A DNA stretch of 64,000 bases from the NCBI RefSeq assembly GCF_016703145.1, contig NZ_JADJCO010000003.1, positions 1,318,001-1,382,000 on the forward strand, written 5' to 3'. Each line of letters opens with the position of its first letter. The first letter of the stretch is position 1. The stretch is from Ottowia sp. Its GTDB lineage: Bacteria > Pseudomonadota > Gammaproteobacteria > Burkholderiales > Burkholderiaceae_C. Under the pieces are notes generated by a model that searched no databases, was not told the DNA's origin, and worked only from the letters and a program-made list of their open reading frames with translations. The position numbers and the translations under genes were made by a program. Below are positions 18,101 to 26,251 of the stretch, piece after piece.

Positions 18101-19960
18101 TCAGTGGGTCGCCAGCTTGGCCAGGCTCCGTGGCCTTGGGTCGAAAAATCCCAGAAACGCACTCACCTGGTCCAGATCGCCCGCTCTGAGCGTTGCCTTG
18201 CCGTCGGCCACGAGTTGCCGGAATGCGGCCTCGCCGCCCGCCAGCATCTCGCCCAGGCTGGCTTGGTCCAACACGACACGGGGCGCGACCTCGCCATCCA
18301 CCGCGAACGCGGTAGCGTGAATCTGCAGTACGCCATGACGCAGTTCCGCCGTCAGGATCTGCGCCTGGTCGCTCACCTCGAACTGCAGGCAGCGATGCTT
18401 GTCAAAGCTGCGCTCGGCCGCCAACCGGATCGACAGCATTTCCAGCAGCCGGTGGGCTGGAATGGTGCGCAAGATGTCGGGCGAGGACATGGCGTCGCGC
18501 CCGCTGGCGTTCAGGCCTTCGTAGCGGCCTTCGAGTTCGCGGGCGGCGGTCAGATACCAGTTGCGCCAGTTGATGTTCTCGGTCGCGAAGCCGAGCCGCT
18601 GCAGCGCGCGGGCCTTGAGCAGGCGCGCCTCGGTGTCCGTCGTGTCCAGTTTCACCAGCAGGCTGACCAACTCGGCCGCCCAGCGCGCCTGGTCCAGCGA
18701 GTTGTCGTCGGCAAGCGCCTCCTGCGTCCGCGCCAGCACCGATTCGCGGCCGCCGATCAAGGCGACCCAGCGCGCGGCGCGGTCACGTGGCGGCAGTGGG
18801 TCCAGCGTCGTGGGGTCGCCATCGAACCAGCCCAGTTGCCCGGTGAAAATCTGGCGCACCGAGTGCTTGACCGTGCCGTAGTACTCGCCCAGCCACGCGT
18901 GCTGCGCCAGGTGCGGCGGCAGCGCCGGCAGCAGGTCCGCCAGTTCGTCGGGCGTGGCGCCGCGGTTCATGAAGCGCGCGGCCTGGTCGTGGATGAAGGC
19001 GATGGCGTCGCGGTACACGCGCAGCAGTTCCGCCACGTTGTCCTTGCCCGCCACTGGCCGGCCGTGCGACGGCACCATGTAGTCGGCGGGCAGCGCGCGC
19101 ATCATGTCGAGCGTGCGCACCCACTGCTGCGGGTCGCGATAGCGCGTGCCGCGCAGCGTGTGCAGGTTGCACAGGCATTCGCCCTGAACCACCTCGGCGC
19201 TGATCAGCACCTTGAGGTCGGGCAGCCAGGCGATGATCTCGTCGTCGCATTCCGAAGGAGCGTGCAGCAACTCGAAGCGGATGCCGGCCAGGGTGATGTC
19301 GAGCCGATCGGCGAAGGTCACCGTAGGCGCGATGAAGGTGGTCTGGCCCTTGCGCAACTCCGGCCCGATGCCGTTGTTGATGCGCCCCTCGGGCCCCGCT
19401 TCCAGCAACGAACCGAAGGAGTAGGCCGAGCGCAGGGTCAGGATCGGGCCGGCGATCACCGCGTTGTTGGTCACGGCTTCCATCAGGGTCTCGTGCGCGA
19501 TGATCTTGCACGCGCCGCTGGCCACGCTTTCGTCGCTGGCGAACGCGCGCACGCCGCCGATGTGGTCGGTGTGGTTGTGGCTGTAGATCACGGCCACGAA
19601 AGGCAGCGGCCTGGCCGCCGGACAGGCGCGGTAGAAGTCTTCGCGCGCCGCCTCGGCGCCTTCCTTCTTCTCGGTGGTGTCCAGCACCACGATGCCCTCG
19701 TCTCCGACGATGAACACCACGTTGCCCAGCGCATAGCCCACCGCGCAGTAGACGCGCTCGGCCACGCGGTAGATGCGCTGCGCCATGCGCAGGGAGTGCT
19801 GGACCATGCGCGGCGGCACGGAGGGCGCATCGCCGGTGAACGCCAGGTTGACGCCGCCGTCATAGGCGATTTCCACGCCGGCGTAATAGTGCTCCACGTC
19901 GATTTCGACGCGCGGACGGCGCAGGATCGCCTGCAGGCTGGTGCCTTCATCTTGGTTCAT
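18101..19960 (-). CDS. Alkylsulfatase-like MBL-fold hydrolase (cytoplasmic)
   Basis: A 619-residue metallo-beta-lactamase-fold protein of the linear alkylsulfatase (SdsA1/BDS1) family: MBL metal motif SHNHTDHIGG, further metal ligands around SAEVVQGECLCNLHTLRG and HGRP, an alkylsulfatase dimerisation region and a C-terminal SCP2-like domain. Enzymes of the family cleave primary alkyl sulfates such as SDS to alcohol and sulfate. No signal peptide is visible, unlike the related gene at 21194. ATG 19960 has GGAG eight bases upstream. Downstream of a Bug gene on the same strand (gap 53 bases), so probably the same operon. Confidence 0.88.
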   Translation of the reverse strand: MNQDEGTSLQAILRRPRVEIDVEHYYAGVEIAYDGGVNLAFTGDAPSVPPRMVQHSLRMAQRIYRVAERVYCAVGYALGNVVFIVGDEGIVVLDTTEKKEGAEAAREDFYRACPAARPLPFVAVIYSHNHTDHIGGVRAFASDESVASGACKIIAHETLMEAVTNNAVIAGPILTLRSAYSFGSLLEAGPEGRINNGIGPELRKGQTTFIAPTVTFADRLDITLAGIRFELLHAPSECDDEIIAWLPDLKVLISAEVVQGECLCNLHTLRGTRYRDPQQWVRTLDMMRALPADYMVPSHGRPVAGKDNVAELLRVYRDAIAFIHDQAARFMNRGATPDELADLLPALPPHLAQHAWLGEYYGTVKHSVRQIFTGQLGWFDGDPTTLDPLPPRDRAARWVALIGGRESVLARTQEALADDNSLDQARWAAELVSLLVKLDTTDTEARLLKARALQRLGFATENINWRNWYLTAARELEGRYEGLNASGRDAMSSPDILRTIPAHRLLEMLSIRLAAERSFDKHRCLQFEVSDQAQILTAELRHGVLQIHATAFAVDGEVAPRVVLDQASLGEMLAGGEAAFRQLVADGKATLRAGDLDQVSAFLGFFDPRPRSLAKLATH

Positions 19961-20013
19961 GGGTTTCTCCTCGCGCCAGGGCGCCGATTGCATTCGGATG
20001 TCGTGGACGACCG

Positions 20014-21015
20014 TCATTCCACCTTCGCGCCTGAGTCTAGAACGAGTTTCTTCCAAACCGGGGCGTCCGTTTTGTATCGGTTCTCGAAATCCTTCTGCGA
20101 ACCAGTGTGCGCCGTGAACCCCATGTCGGAAAAGCGCGAGACGACGGGCGGCAGGACCAGAACTGCTTGCAGCTCCTTCGAAAGACGTTCGACGATGGGC
20201 TGTGGGGTCTTGCGGTTCATCGCGAAGCCCATGAACCCCACGACTTTGTAGACCTCGTCATCGAGCCCCTGTTCGGCAATGGTCGGCAGATGGGGCAGCG
20301 TCGCCATGCGCTTGCTGCCGGTCACGCCGAGCATCTTCATCTTGCCGCCCTCCGCCAGCGCCTTGGCGGCCAGGGCGGTGGCAAAGGCCATCTGCACCCG
20401 TCCGCCCACGACGTCCTGCAGCATCAGGGCTTCACCCTTGTAGGCGACGTGGACCATGTCGGCGTCCGTCGTTTTGCTCATGTAGTACCCGGCCAGGTGC
20501 GGATAGCTTCCGATGCCAAAGGAGCCATAGGACAGCTTGCCCTTGTTCGCGGCCATGTACTTCAACAGCTCGGGTGCGGTCTTGACCGGCACACTGTTCG
20601 CGACCACGAGCACCAGGGGGGCATCGGCGGCCTGCGCCACGAAGACCAGATCCTGCTCGATGTTGTAGGGCATCTTTTCATAGAGGAACTGGTTGGTCAG
20701 CAGTGGGCCGGTGATACCCAGCACGATCGAATAGCCATCGGCGGCCGACTTGGCAATGCCGTCCACGGCGAGCATGCCGGAGCCGCCCACTTTGTTCTCG
20801 ACGATGACCGGCTGTCCCAGGCGCTTGCTCAATTGTTCACCGACGGTTCGGGCCATGACATCGGTGCCGCCTCCGGCCGCGAAGGGCACGACGATGCGTA
20901 CCGCTCTGGTCGGATAGGTCTGCGCGCTGGCTGCGGGCAGATACAGCAGGGCCGCTGCAGCGGCGGCGGCGACAAGGGCCTGTCGGCGGGCAAAGGGTGC
21001 GGGTGTGATTTTCAA
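20014..21015 (-). CDS. Bug/TctC-family periplasmic solute-binding protein
   Basis: A 333-residue tripartite-tricarboxylate-transporter-type receptor. A signal peptide with FARRQALVAAAAAAALLYLP and ASAQ cleavage region precedes the family start YPTRAVRIVVPFAAGGGTD, then GQPVIVENKVGGSGML, a central SYGSFGIGSYPHLAG block and QPIVERLSKEL. The start is TTG at 21015 with AGGAG upstream. Its promoter lies in the left copy of a duplicated block (21014-21186). No membrane components are nearby, the usual situation for orphan Bug proteins. Confidence 0.9.
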   Translation of the reverse strand: MKITPAPFARRQALVAAAAAAALLYLPAASAQTYPTRAVRIVVPFAAGGGTDVMARTVGEQLSKRLGQPVIVENKVGGSGMLAVDGIAKSAADGYSIVLGITGPLLTNQFLYEKMPYNIEQDLVFVAQAADAPLVLVVANSVPVKTAPELLKYMAANKGKLSYGSFGIGSYPHLAGYYMSKTTDADMVHVAYKGEALMLQDVVGGRVQMAFATALAAKALAEGGKMKMLGVTGSKRMATLPHLPTIAEQGLDDEVYKVVGFMGFAMNRKTPQPIVERLSKELQAVLVLPPVVSRFSDMGFTAHTGSQKDFENRYKTDAPVWKKLVLDSGAKVE

Positions 21016-21186
21016 GGTGATGTCTCCTGATCCAGCTGTTCAAGAAAAGTCGGCGCCCTTCGTTCGATCCGCATCAACGCATGTCGAGCGGGTGTCAATT
21101 TAGGAACGACCTTCCCCATGGAGTTGCCGCGCGCGCGACAATTTCAGGGTGAACGCCATGCTCGCAATCCCCAGATCCAGCGGATC
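21014..21186. repeat. Duplicated promoter/5'-gene block, left copy
   Basis: This block matches 23318-23457 over most of its length: AAGGTGA...TCTCCTGATC, CAACGCATG-CGAGCGG, TGTCAATTTAG-AACGAC, GCGCGACAATTTCAGGGTG, CCATGCTCGCAATCCCCA and CCAGCGGATCC. The left copy carries about 35 extra bases near 21040-21075. It ends with a relic of the Crp/Fnr gene start (MLAIP) just before the alkylsulfatase stop. Confidence 0.85.
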
Positions 21187-21193
21187 CATGGTC

Positions 21194-23215
21194 TCACCGG
21201 TGCGGCGTCACGATGTTGAACGACGGATCGAAGGTGTCCAGCATGCCGAACAGCGCCGTCACCGCCGCCGGGTCACCGTCGATCCGGAGGCCGCCCTCAC
21301 GGAGCGCCTGCTCCAGGGTGGTCTGCCGCAGGCTCATGCGGTCCAGCGTGGCCTTCGTCAGCGTGACGGCGGCGGTGGGCCCGGCGTGCTGCGCATCGGC
21401 CAGGTAGGTGAGCGCGCTGTTGTGCAGCGTCATGGCGTAGCGCTGGCCGAGGTCGGTGAAGTTCCAGTTCAGCGTCATGTTCCGGCCGGCCGCCTTGTCG
21501 GCGTCCAGGCGCACCGCCATGAAGTCGAAGAAGTGCGGCACGGTGAGCGCGCGCACCAGGTCGGGCGAGCCGGCCCGGGGAGGCAGCTTCGGTACGCCGC
21601 GCCGCAGCTCCTGCGCGCCGGTGAGGTAGGCGTTGCGCCACGTGGAGTTCTCGCTCTGGTAGCCGAGCTGCTCCAGCGCATCGGCCTGCAGATGGCGCGC
21701 CTGCACGTTGTCCGGCGCGGCGAAGACCAACTCGTTGCCGATCTGCGCCACCCAGCGGTACTCGCCGCGCGCATAGGCCTCGCGCGCCTTGGCCAGCACG
21801 GCCTCGGCGCCACCCATCCATTCGATGGTGCGCTTGGCACTGTCCACCGGCGGCAGCGGGTTCAGGTTCGCGGGGTTGGCGTCGTAGTAGCCCATGAAGC
21901 GCTGGTAGATGGCGCGCACGTTGTGGCTGACCGAGCCGTAGTAGTCGCGCGCATACCACTTGCGCGCCAGCGGCTCGGGCAGCGATTTCAGCTTGTCGGC
22001 GATCTCCAGCGGCTTGTAGCCCTGGTTCAGCAGCCGCAGGGCCTGGTCGTTCAGCCACTGGTACATGTCGCGTTGGTCGCTCAGGTACTCGGCGATGCGC
22101 GCCTTGCCCCAGGTGGGCCAATGGTGCTGGGCGATCAGGACGTCGCTGCGCTCGCCGTAGAGGTGCAGCGTCTGGCCCAGGTAGTGCGACCAGGCCTTGG
22201 GGTCGCGCACCAGGGCGCCGCGGATGGTGAGGATGTTGTGCTGCGTGCGCACGGCGTTTTCCGCCACGCACACGGTGCGGAGCTGCGGAAAGTACAGGTT
22301 CATCTCCGCCGGCGCCTCGGTACCGGGCGTGAGCTGGAACTCGATGTCGATGCCGTCGATGCGCCGGGTGTCGAGGGGCTTGGTGATCAGGTCGGTGGGC
22401 GGGATCAGTGTCACCGTTCCGCGGGACGTGGCCTTGCCCAGGCCGGCATCCACCTGGCCGGTGGCGCTGCGCGGCAACAGGCCGCCGTACATGTACTGCG
22501 CGCGCCGGGTCATGGCGTTGCCGGCCAGCACGTTCTCGCTCACGGCCTCCTCCACGAAGCCCGCCGGCGCGATGATCGCCACCTTGCCGGCCTTGACGTC
22601 GGCCTCGTCCACCACCCCCTTGACGCCGCCGAAGTGGTCCACGTGGCTGTGCGTGTAGATCACGGCCACCACCGGCTTGCGCGGGCGGTGCGCGTAGTAC
22701 AGCTCCAGCGCGGCGCGAGCCGGCTCGGCGGTGATCAGCGGATCCATCACGATCAGGCCGGTGTCGCCCTCGATGATGTTCATGTTCGACAGGTCGGCGC
22801 CACGCACCTGGTACAGGCGATCGGTGACTTTGAACAGGCCGGCCTCGTTGTTCAACCGCGCCAGGCGCCAGAGACTGGGATTGACGGTGGGAGGCGCGGT
22901 TTCGTCCTTCTCGAAGGCATAGGCGCCCAGGTCCCAGGCCACGCGGCCGTCGGCGGTGCGGATGGGCTGGTCGGTGAAGCGCGCCACCAGGCCGCGCGCG
23001 GCGTCCTCGAAGTCCTGGCGGTCGGAGAAGGGCAACCGCTCCAGCCAAGCCGCATTGGCCCGGGCGGTGGCCTCGGTAGCGGGCGCGGGGGTGGGCGCAG
23101 GAGGCGCGGCAGGTGCACCCTGCGCGCCCGCCAGCAAAGGCAGCGAGGCACTGGCCAGCGCGATGGTCCGCGCGAGGCGGGCGGTGCGCCGGGCTGTGAA
23201 TGGGCTTCGTGTCAT
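21194..23215 (-). CDS. Exported alkylsulfatase-like MBL-fold hydrolase
   Basis: A 673-residue periplasmic member of the SdsA1-type alkylsulfatase family. A signal peptide (ARLARTIALASASLPLLAGA) and Pro/Ala linker lead to an N-terminal domain with VAWDLGAYAFEKDETAP and PSLWRLARLNNEAGLFKV, the MBL motif YTHSHVDHFGG, ligand region ENAVRTQHNILTIRGALVRD, dimerisation domain with RKWYARDYYGSVSHN, and a C-terminal SCP2-like domain. It is only distantly similar to the neighbour at 18101. It lies exactly between two copies of a promoter block, suggesting that it was inserted there. Confidence 0.9.
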   Translation of the reverse strand: MTRSPFTARRTARLARTIALASASLPLLAGAQGAPAAPPAPTPAPATEATARANAAWLERLPFSDRQDFEDAARGLVARFTDQPIRTADGRVAWDLGAYAFEKDETAPPTVNPSLWRLARLNNEAGLFKVTDRLYQVRGADLSNMNIIEGDTGLIVMDPLITAEPARAALELYYAHRPRKPVVAVIYTHSHVDHFGGVKGVVDEADVKAGKVAIIAPAGFVEEAVSENVLAGNAMTRRAQYMYGGLLPRSATGQVDAGLGKATSRGTVTLIPPTDLITKPLDTRRIDGIDIEFQLTPGTEAPAEMNLYFPQLRTVCVAENAVRTQHNILTIRGALVRDPKAWSHYLGQTLHLYGERSDVLIAQHHWPTWGKARIAEYLSDQRDMYQWLNDQALRLLNQGYKPLEIADKLKSLPEPLARKWYARDYYGSVSHNVRAIYQRFMGYYDANPANLNPLPPVDSAKRTIEWMGGAEAVLAKAREAYARGEYRWVAQIGNELVFAAPDNVQARHLQADALEQLGYQSENSTWRNAYLTGAQELRRGVPKLPPRAGSPDLVRALTVPHFFDFMAVRLDADKAAGRNMTLNWNFTDLGQRYAMTLHNSALTYLADAQHAGPTAAVTLTKATLDRMSLRQTTLEQALREGGLRIDGDPAAVTALFGMLDTFDPSFNIVTPHR

Positions 23216-23317
23216 GGTTGTCTCCAGGGGATCGGGTGATGGGCGCCGCTTCTATGGGGCCCCAAGGATTCATGTCAGGACGGATGGCCTTGTTCGCGGC
23301 AACGGCGGATGGTTCCC

Positions 23318-23457
23318 AAGGTGAGATCTCCTGATCGAGCCATTCAACGCATGCCGAGCGGTTGTCAATTTAGAAACGACCCTTCCCTGAAATTGCCGCA
23401 TGCGCGACAATTTCAGGGTGAACACCATGCTCGCAATCCCCAAGACCCAGCGGATCC
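23318..23457. repeat. Duplicated promoter/5'-gene block, right copy
   Basis: This is the partner of 21014-21186. It contains the intact start of the Crp/Fnr gene and a relic of a Bug-type ribosome site and TTG start reading left. It now serves as the divergent promoter region of the alkylsulfatase (left) and Crp/Fnr (right). Confidence 0.85.
23395..23412. promoter_or_regulatory. Candidate operator palindrome TTGCCGC-N4-GCGACAA
   Basis: An 18-base imperfect palindrome (six of seven arm bases pair), found upstream of the Crp/Fnr gene and kept in the left block copy at about 21124-21141. Its length and dyad form suit a Crp/Fnr-family dimer, so autoregulation plus control of the sulfatase and Bug genes is a reasonable hypothesis. 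Confidence 0.45.
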
Positions 23458-24110
23458 TGCAGCCTGCGGAGCGCTACCGGGTGAATCTCCTGGTCGAATC
23501 GACCGACCCGGTCGCCGCCGCTTTCCGGCGCATCGGCGTGCCGCGCCGCTACCGCGACGAGCAGCTTGTGCAGCAGCGCGGCGATTCGGCGGCCCATGCG
23601 TTGATCGTCGTCGCCGGACGTCTGCGCACGTTGATCCCGACGGCCGACGGCACCGAGCAATTGATCCGCTGGATGGAGCCCGGCGAGGTCAGCGGCCTCA
23701 GTTCCGTGCTGGCCAACATGCCGGTGCCGGTCGATCTGGTGGCTTCGGGATCGACCGAAGTGCTGCTGTTGCCGCGGCAGGCCCTTCTGGAGTTGCTGGC
23801 GAGCAACGGCGAGGCCTGCATGGCGGTGGCGCGTCTGCTCAGCCTGCGCGTCAGTGAACTGTTCGACGTCATCGCCACCCAGGCGACCAGTACGCTGAGC
23901 GCGCGCGTCTGGGCCACGGTGCAGCGCCTGGCGCAGGAAAACGGCGAATGCGCCGCCGATGGCCGCGTCGTGCTGCGGCTGTCGCAGGGCGATCTGGCGA
24001 ACGCGGTCGGCGCGTCACGGCAACGCGTGAACGAGGAACTCCGCTTGCTTCAGAAGGCTGGCAAGGTGCGGCTGGGCTACCGCTCGCTGGAGGTGGCCGG
24101 CCCCAGGTAG
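23427..24110 (+). CDS. Crp/Fnr-family transcriptional regulator
   Basis: A 227-residue regulator with a cyclic-nucleotide-type beta-roll (RYRDEQLVQQRGDSAAHALI, WMEPGEVSGLSSVL, LPRQALLELL) and a C-terminal winged helix (LRLSQGDLANAVGASRQRVN then EELRLLQKAGKV). There are no FNR-type N-terminal Cys residues, so it is not an Fe-S sensor. The start could be ATG 23400 or 23427; 23427 (MLAIPKTQ) is preferred because GGGTG lies before it and the block copy at 21159 preserves the same start. It likely controls the adjacent sulfatase/Bug genes. Confidence 0.88.
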   Translation: MLAIPKTQRILQPAERYRVNLLVESTDPVAAAFRRIGVPRRYRDEQLVQQRGDSAAHALIVVAGRLRTLIPTADGTEQLIRWMEPGEVSGLSSVLANMPVPVDLVASGSTEVLLLPRQALLELLASNGEACMAVARLLSLRVSELFDVIATQATSTLSARVWATVQRLAQENGECAADGRVVLRLSQGDLANAVGASRQRVNEELRLLQKAGKVRLGYRSLEVAGPR

Positions 24111-24125
24111 GGCGGCGCGGGCCCG

Positions 24126-25073
24126 TCAAGGATGGAGCGCCCGCCATGCCGGCACCCAGCGGGCCAACAGTTCAGGAACGCCGCGCGCGTCGGGCTCGGG
24201 GGCCAGGCCCAAGCGGGTGGCCGCCTGCCGCAGCGTGGCGGCGGGATCGGTCAGATCGAGCGCCTGCGCGCCGTTCTGCTTGCTGAGCTTCTCGCCGTCG
24301 GCGGCGCGCACCAGGGGCGTGTGCAGGTACCGCGGCGTGGGCAGGCCCAGGGCGCGCTGCAGCAGGATCTGGCGCGGCGTGTTGTCGGCCAGGTCTTCGC
24401 CGCGCACCACGTGGGTGATGCCCTGCGCGGCGTCGTCCACCACCACGGCGAGCTGGTAGGCCCACAGGCCGTCGGCGCGCTTCAGGATGAAGTCGCCGAC
24501 GCTGGATGCGACGTCCTGCCGCTGCACGCCCAGGCGGCGGTCGGTCCAGGTGATGACGGTGTCATCTGCTATTGATTGAGTAGCTGGTGGTGTAGATTCC
24601 ACGCCAGCTATCGGCTGTTTTTGTTCAAGAATGCCGGTATGGAGCCGCCAGGCGCGGGCAGGCCGCCCGGCCGGGCCGCCGCGCTCGGGGCGGCAGGTGC
24701 CGGGGTAGGGCCGTTCGCGCCCGCGGGCGCGCACCAGGCCGCGCTCGGCCTGCGCGGCCTCGATGTCCTTGCGCGAACAGGCGCAGGGGTAGGCGCGGCC
24801 GGCGGCGGCCAGGCGGTCCAGCGCCTGCTGGTACAGGGCCGCGCGGCACGACTGCCACACGGGCGGCGCGTTGGGCACCAGGCCACAGGTGGCGAGCTGC
24901 CGCAGGATGGCGTCGTCCGCGCCGGGCACGCAGCGCGGGGTGTCCACGTCCTCGACGCGCACCAGCCACCGGCCGCCGTGGGCGCGCGCATCGAGCCAAC
25001 TGGCCAGCGCGGCGACCAGCGAGCCGTCATGCAGCGGGCCGGTCGGGGACGGGGCGAAGCGTCCGGTGGTCAT
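24126..25073 (-). CDS. gluQ: Glutamyl-Q tRNA(Asp) synthetase
   Basis: A 315-residue GluQRS, a class I synthetase paralogue that glutamylates queuosine in tRNA-Asp. The HIGH-type motif is in RFAPSPTGPLHDGSLVAAL, Zn ligands in AYPCACSRKD and YPGTCRP, KMSKS equivalent in GEKLSKQNGA. The region between LHTG and VITWTDRRLG holds an insertion of about 22 residues (ILEQKQPIAGV...TQSIADD) encoded by a copy of the dispersed repeat at 24568-24631, read in frame. ATG 25073 is chosen because MTTGRFAPSPTG is the family start. Confidence 0.92.
   Translation of the reverse strand: MTTGRFAPSPTGPLHDGSLVAALASWLDARAHGGRWLVRVEDVDTPRCVPGADDAILRQLATCGLVPNAPPVWQSCRAALYQQALDRLAAAGRAYPCACSRKDIEAAQAERGLVRARGRERPYPGTCRPERGGPAGRPARAWRLHTGILEQKQPIAGVESTPPATQSIADDTVITWTDRRLGVQRQDVASSVGDFILKRADGLWAYQLAVVVDDAAQGITHVVRGEDLADNTPRQILLQRALGLPTPRYLHTPLVRAADGEKLSKQNGAQALDLTDPAATLRQAATRLGLAPEPDARGVPELLARWVPAWRALHP
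24568..24631 (+). repeat. Dispersed stem-loop repeat inside gluQ
   Basis: GCTATTGATTGAGTAGC hairpin, then GTGTAGATTCCACGCC, AGCTATCGGC and TTTTTGTTCAAG. It has the same architecture as the intergenic copies but lies within a coding region and keeps the reading frame. Confidence 0.55.
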
Positions 25074-25134
25074 GGGGAAGGTCGAGCGTTGGGCGTTTGG
25101 CGTGCGCCTCACGCAAACGCTGAACGCCCGACAC

Positions 25135-26247
25135 TCAACGCGCGGCCACGGTCAGCGCCAGCTCCAGTCCGGAAACAAAGGCGTCCTCGACGCGGTGACC
25201 CAGGCACCAGTCGCCGCACAGGCCGACGCCCAGCGCCGCGTCCCAGACAAAGGGGCGGCCCAGCGGCTGCAGGGTCTTGGCCTGGCGCCACAGCAGCGCC
25301 TCGGCGTGGGCCGGCGTGGCGCGGATGCCGGTGACCTCGGCGAAGGCTTTCAGCAGCTTGGCGGTGGCGCGGGGGGTGTCGTCGTTCTCGTGCTCGCGCG
25401 ACCAGGCGGCGCTGGCCTGCGCGGTCCAGCGCTCGATGGGGCCGCGCCGGGGCTTGGACGATTCGCGCGCCAGCCACGCGATGCGGTGGTGCGTGCTGCG
25501 CGCGGCGTTCCACTGCGGGCCCAGGGTGTGCAGGCCGGGCTGGGCGGCGTGGGGGAAGGCCAGCATCAGCGTCCAGCACGGGGCGATGTCCACGCCGGCC
25601 AGGGCTTCGGCCAGTGGTTCAGTTTGCTCTGAAATAGAGAGCATGTGCCGCAGGATGGGCGCGGGCAGGGCCAGCAAAACTTGGTCAAACCCGGCGTGGA
25701 CGGCGTGGTCGTCGGCGCCGCCCTCGGCGTGGAGTTGCCAGCGCGTGCCATCGAGCGTGTCGCGCGCCAGGCGCAGCACGTGCGTGTCCAGGTGCAGGCG
25801 GCCGGCGGCGCGCAGCGGCTCGGCCCAGTGCCGGGGCAGCGCGGCCATGGTGGGGGTGGCGACCCAGTGCGCCTCGCGCGTGGGCAGGGCGGCTTCGATC
25901 ACGCGACCCCGTTCGTCGAGCACGCGCACGGCGTTGGCGCTCCAGCGCCGCGCCAGGCCGGGCGCGGTGATTTCCAGCGCACGGGCGAAGCGCGGGTCGC
26001 GCACGGTGAAGTACTGCGCGCCGCTGTCGAAGCTGCCGAAGGGCGAGTCCTGCGCGGCCATGCGCCCGCCAGGCTGGGGGGCGGTCTCGAACACGGCCAC
26101 GTCGTGCCCGGCCCGCAGCAGCGTGCGCGCGCAGGCCAGTCCGGCGAGGCCAGCGCCGACGACGGCGATGCGGCGAGGGGTGGGGGCGGGTCGGCGGCGT
26201 GTCACGGCGGGGCTTCTCGGGTAGGGGGAACGGCGGGTCGCGGACAT
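25135..26247 (-). CDS. FAD-dependent amine-oxidase-like protein (renalase-type)
   Basis: A 370-residue flavoprotein: the N-terminal dinucleotide motif RIAVVGAGLAGLACARTL, EXXPGGRM in ETAPQPGGRMA, the substrate-side FDSGAQYFTVRD, a C-terminal FAD-contact GVGLCGDWCLGHRVEDAFVS. This pattern is that of the bacterial renalase/NAD(P)-binding Rossmann amine-oxidase group found in many proteobacteria, whose substrate is unknown. It starts five bases after the LysR gene stop, on the same strand, so it is likely co-transcribed with it. A small inverted repeat at 25626-25646 may be a repeat relic. Confidence 0.82.
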   Translation of the reverse strand: MSATRRSPYPRSPAVTRRRPAPTPRRIAVVGAGLAGLACARTLLRAGHDVAVFETAPQPGGRMAAQDSPFGSFDSGAQYFTVRDPRFARALEITAPGLARRWSANAVRVLDERGRVIEAALPTREAHWVATPTMAALPRHWAEPLRAAGRLHLDTHVLRLARDTLDGTRWQLHAEGGADDHAVHAGFDQVLLALPAPILRHMLSISEQTEPLAEALAGVDIAPCWTLMLAFPHAAQPGLHTLGPQWNAARSTHHRIAWLARESSKPRRGPIERWTAQASAAWSREHENDDTPRATAKLLKAFAEVTGIRATPAHAEALLWRQAKTLQPLGRPFVWDAALGVGLCGDWCLGHRVEDAFVSGLELALTVAAR

Positions 26248-26251
26248 TGTG

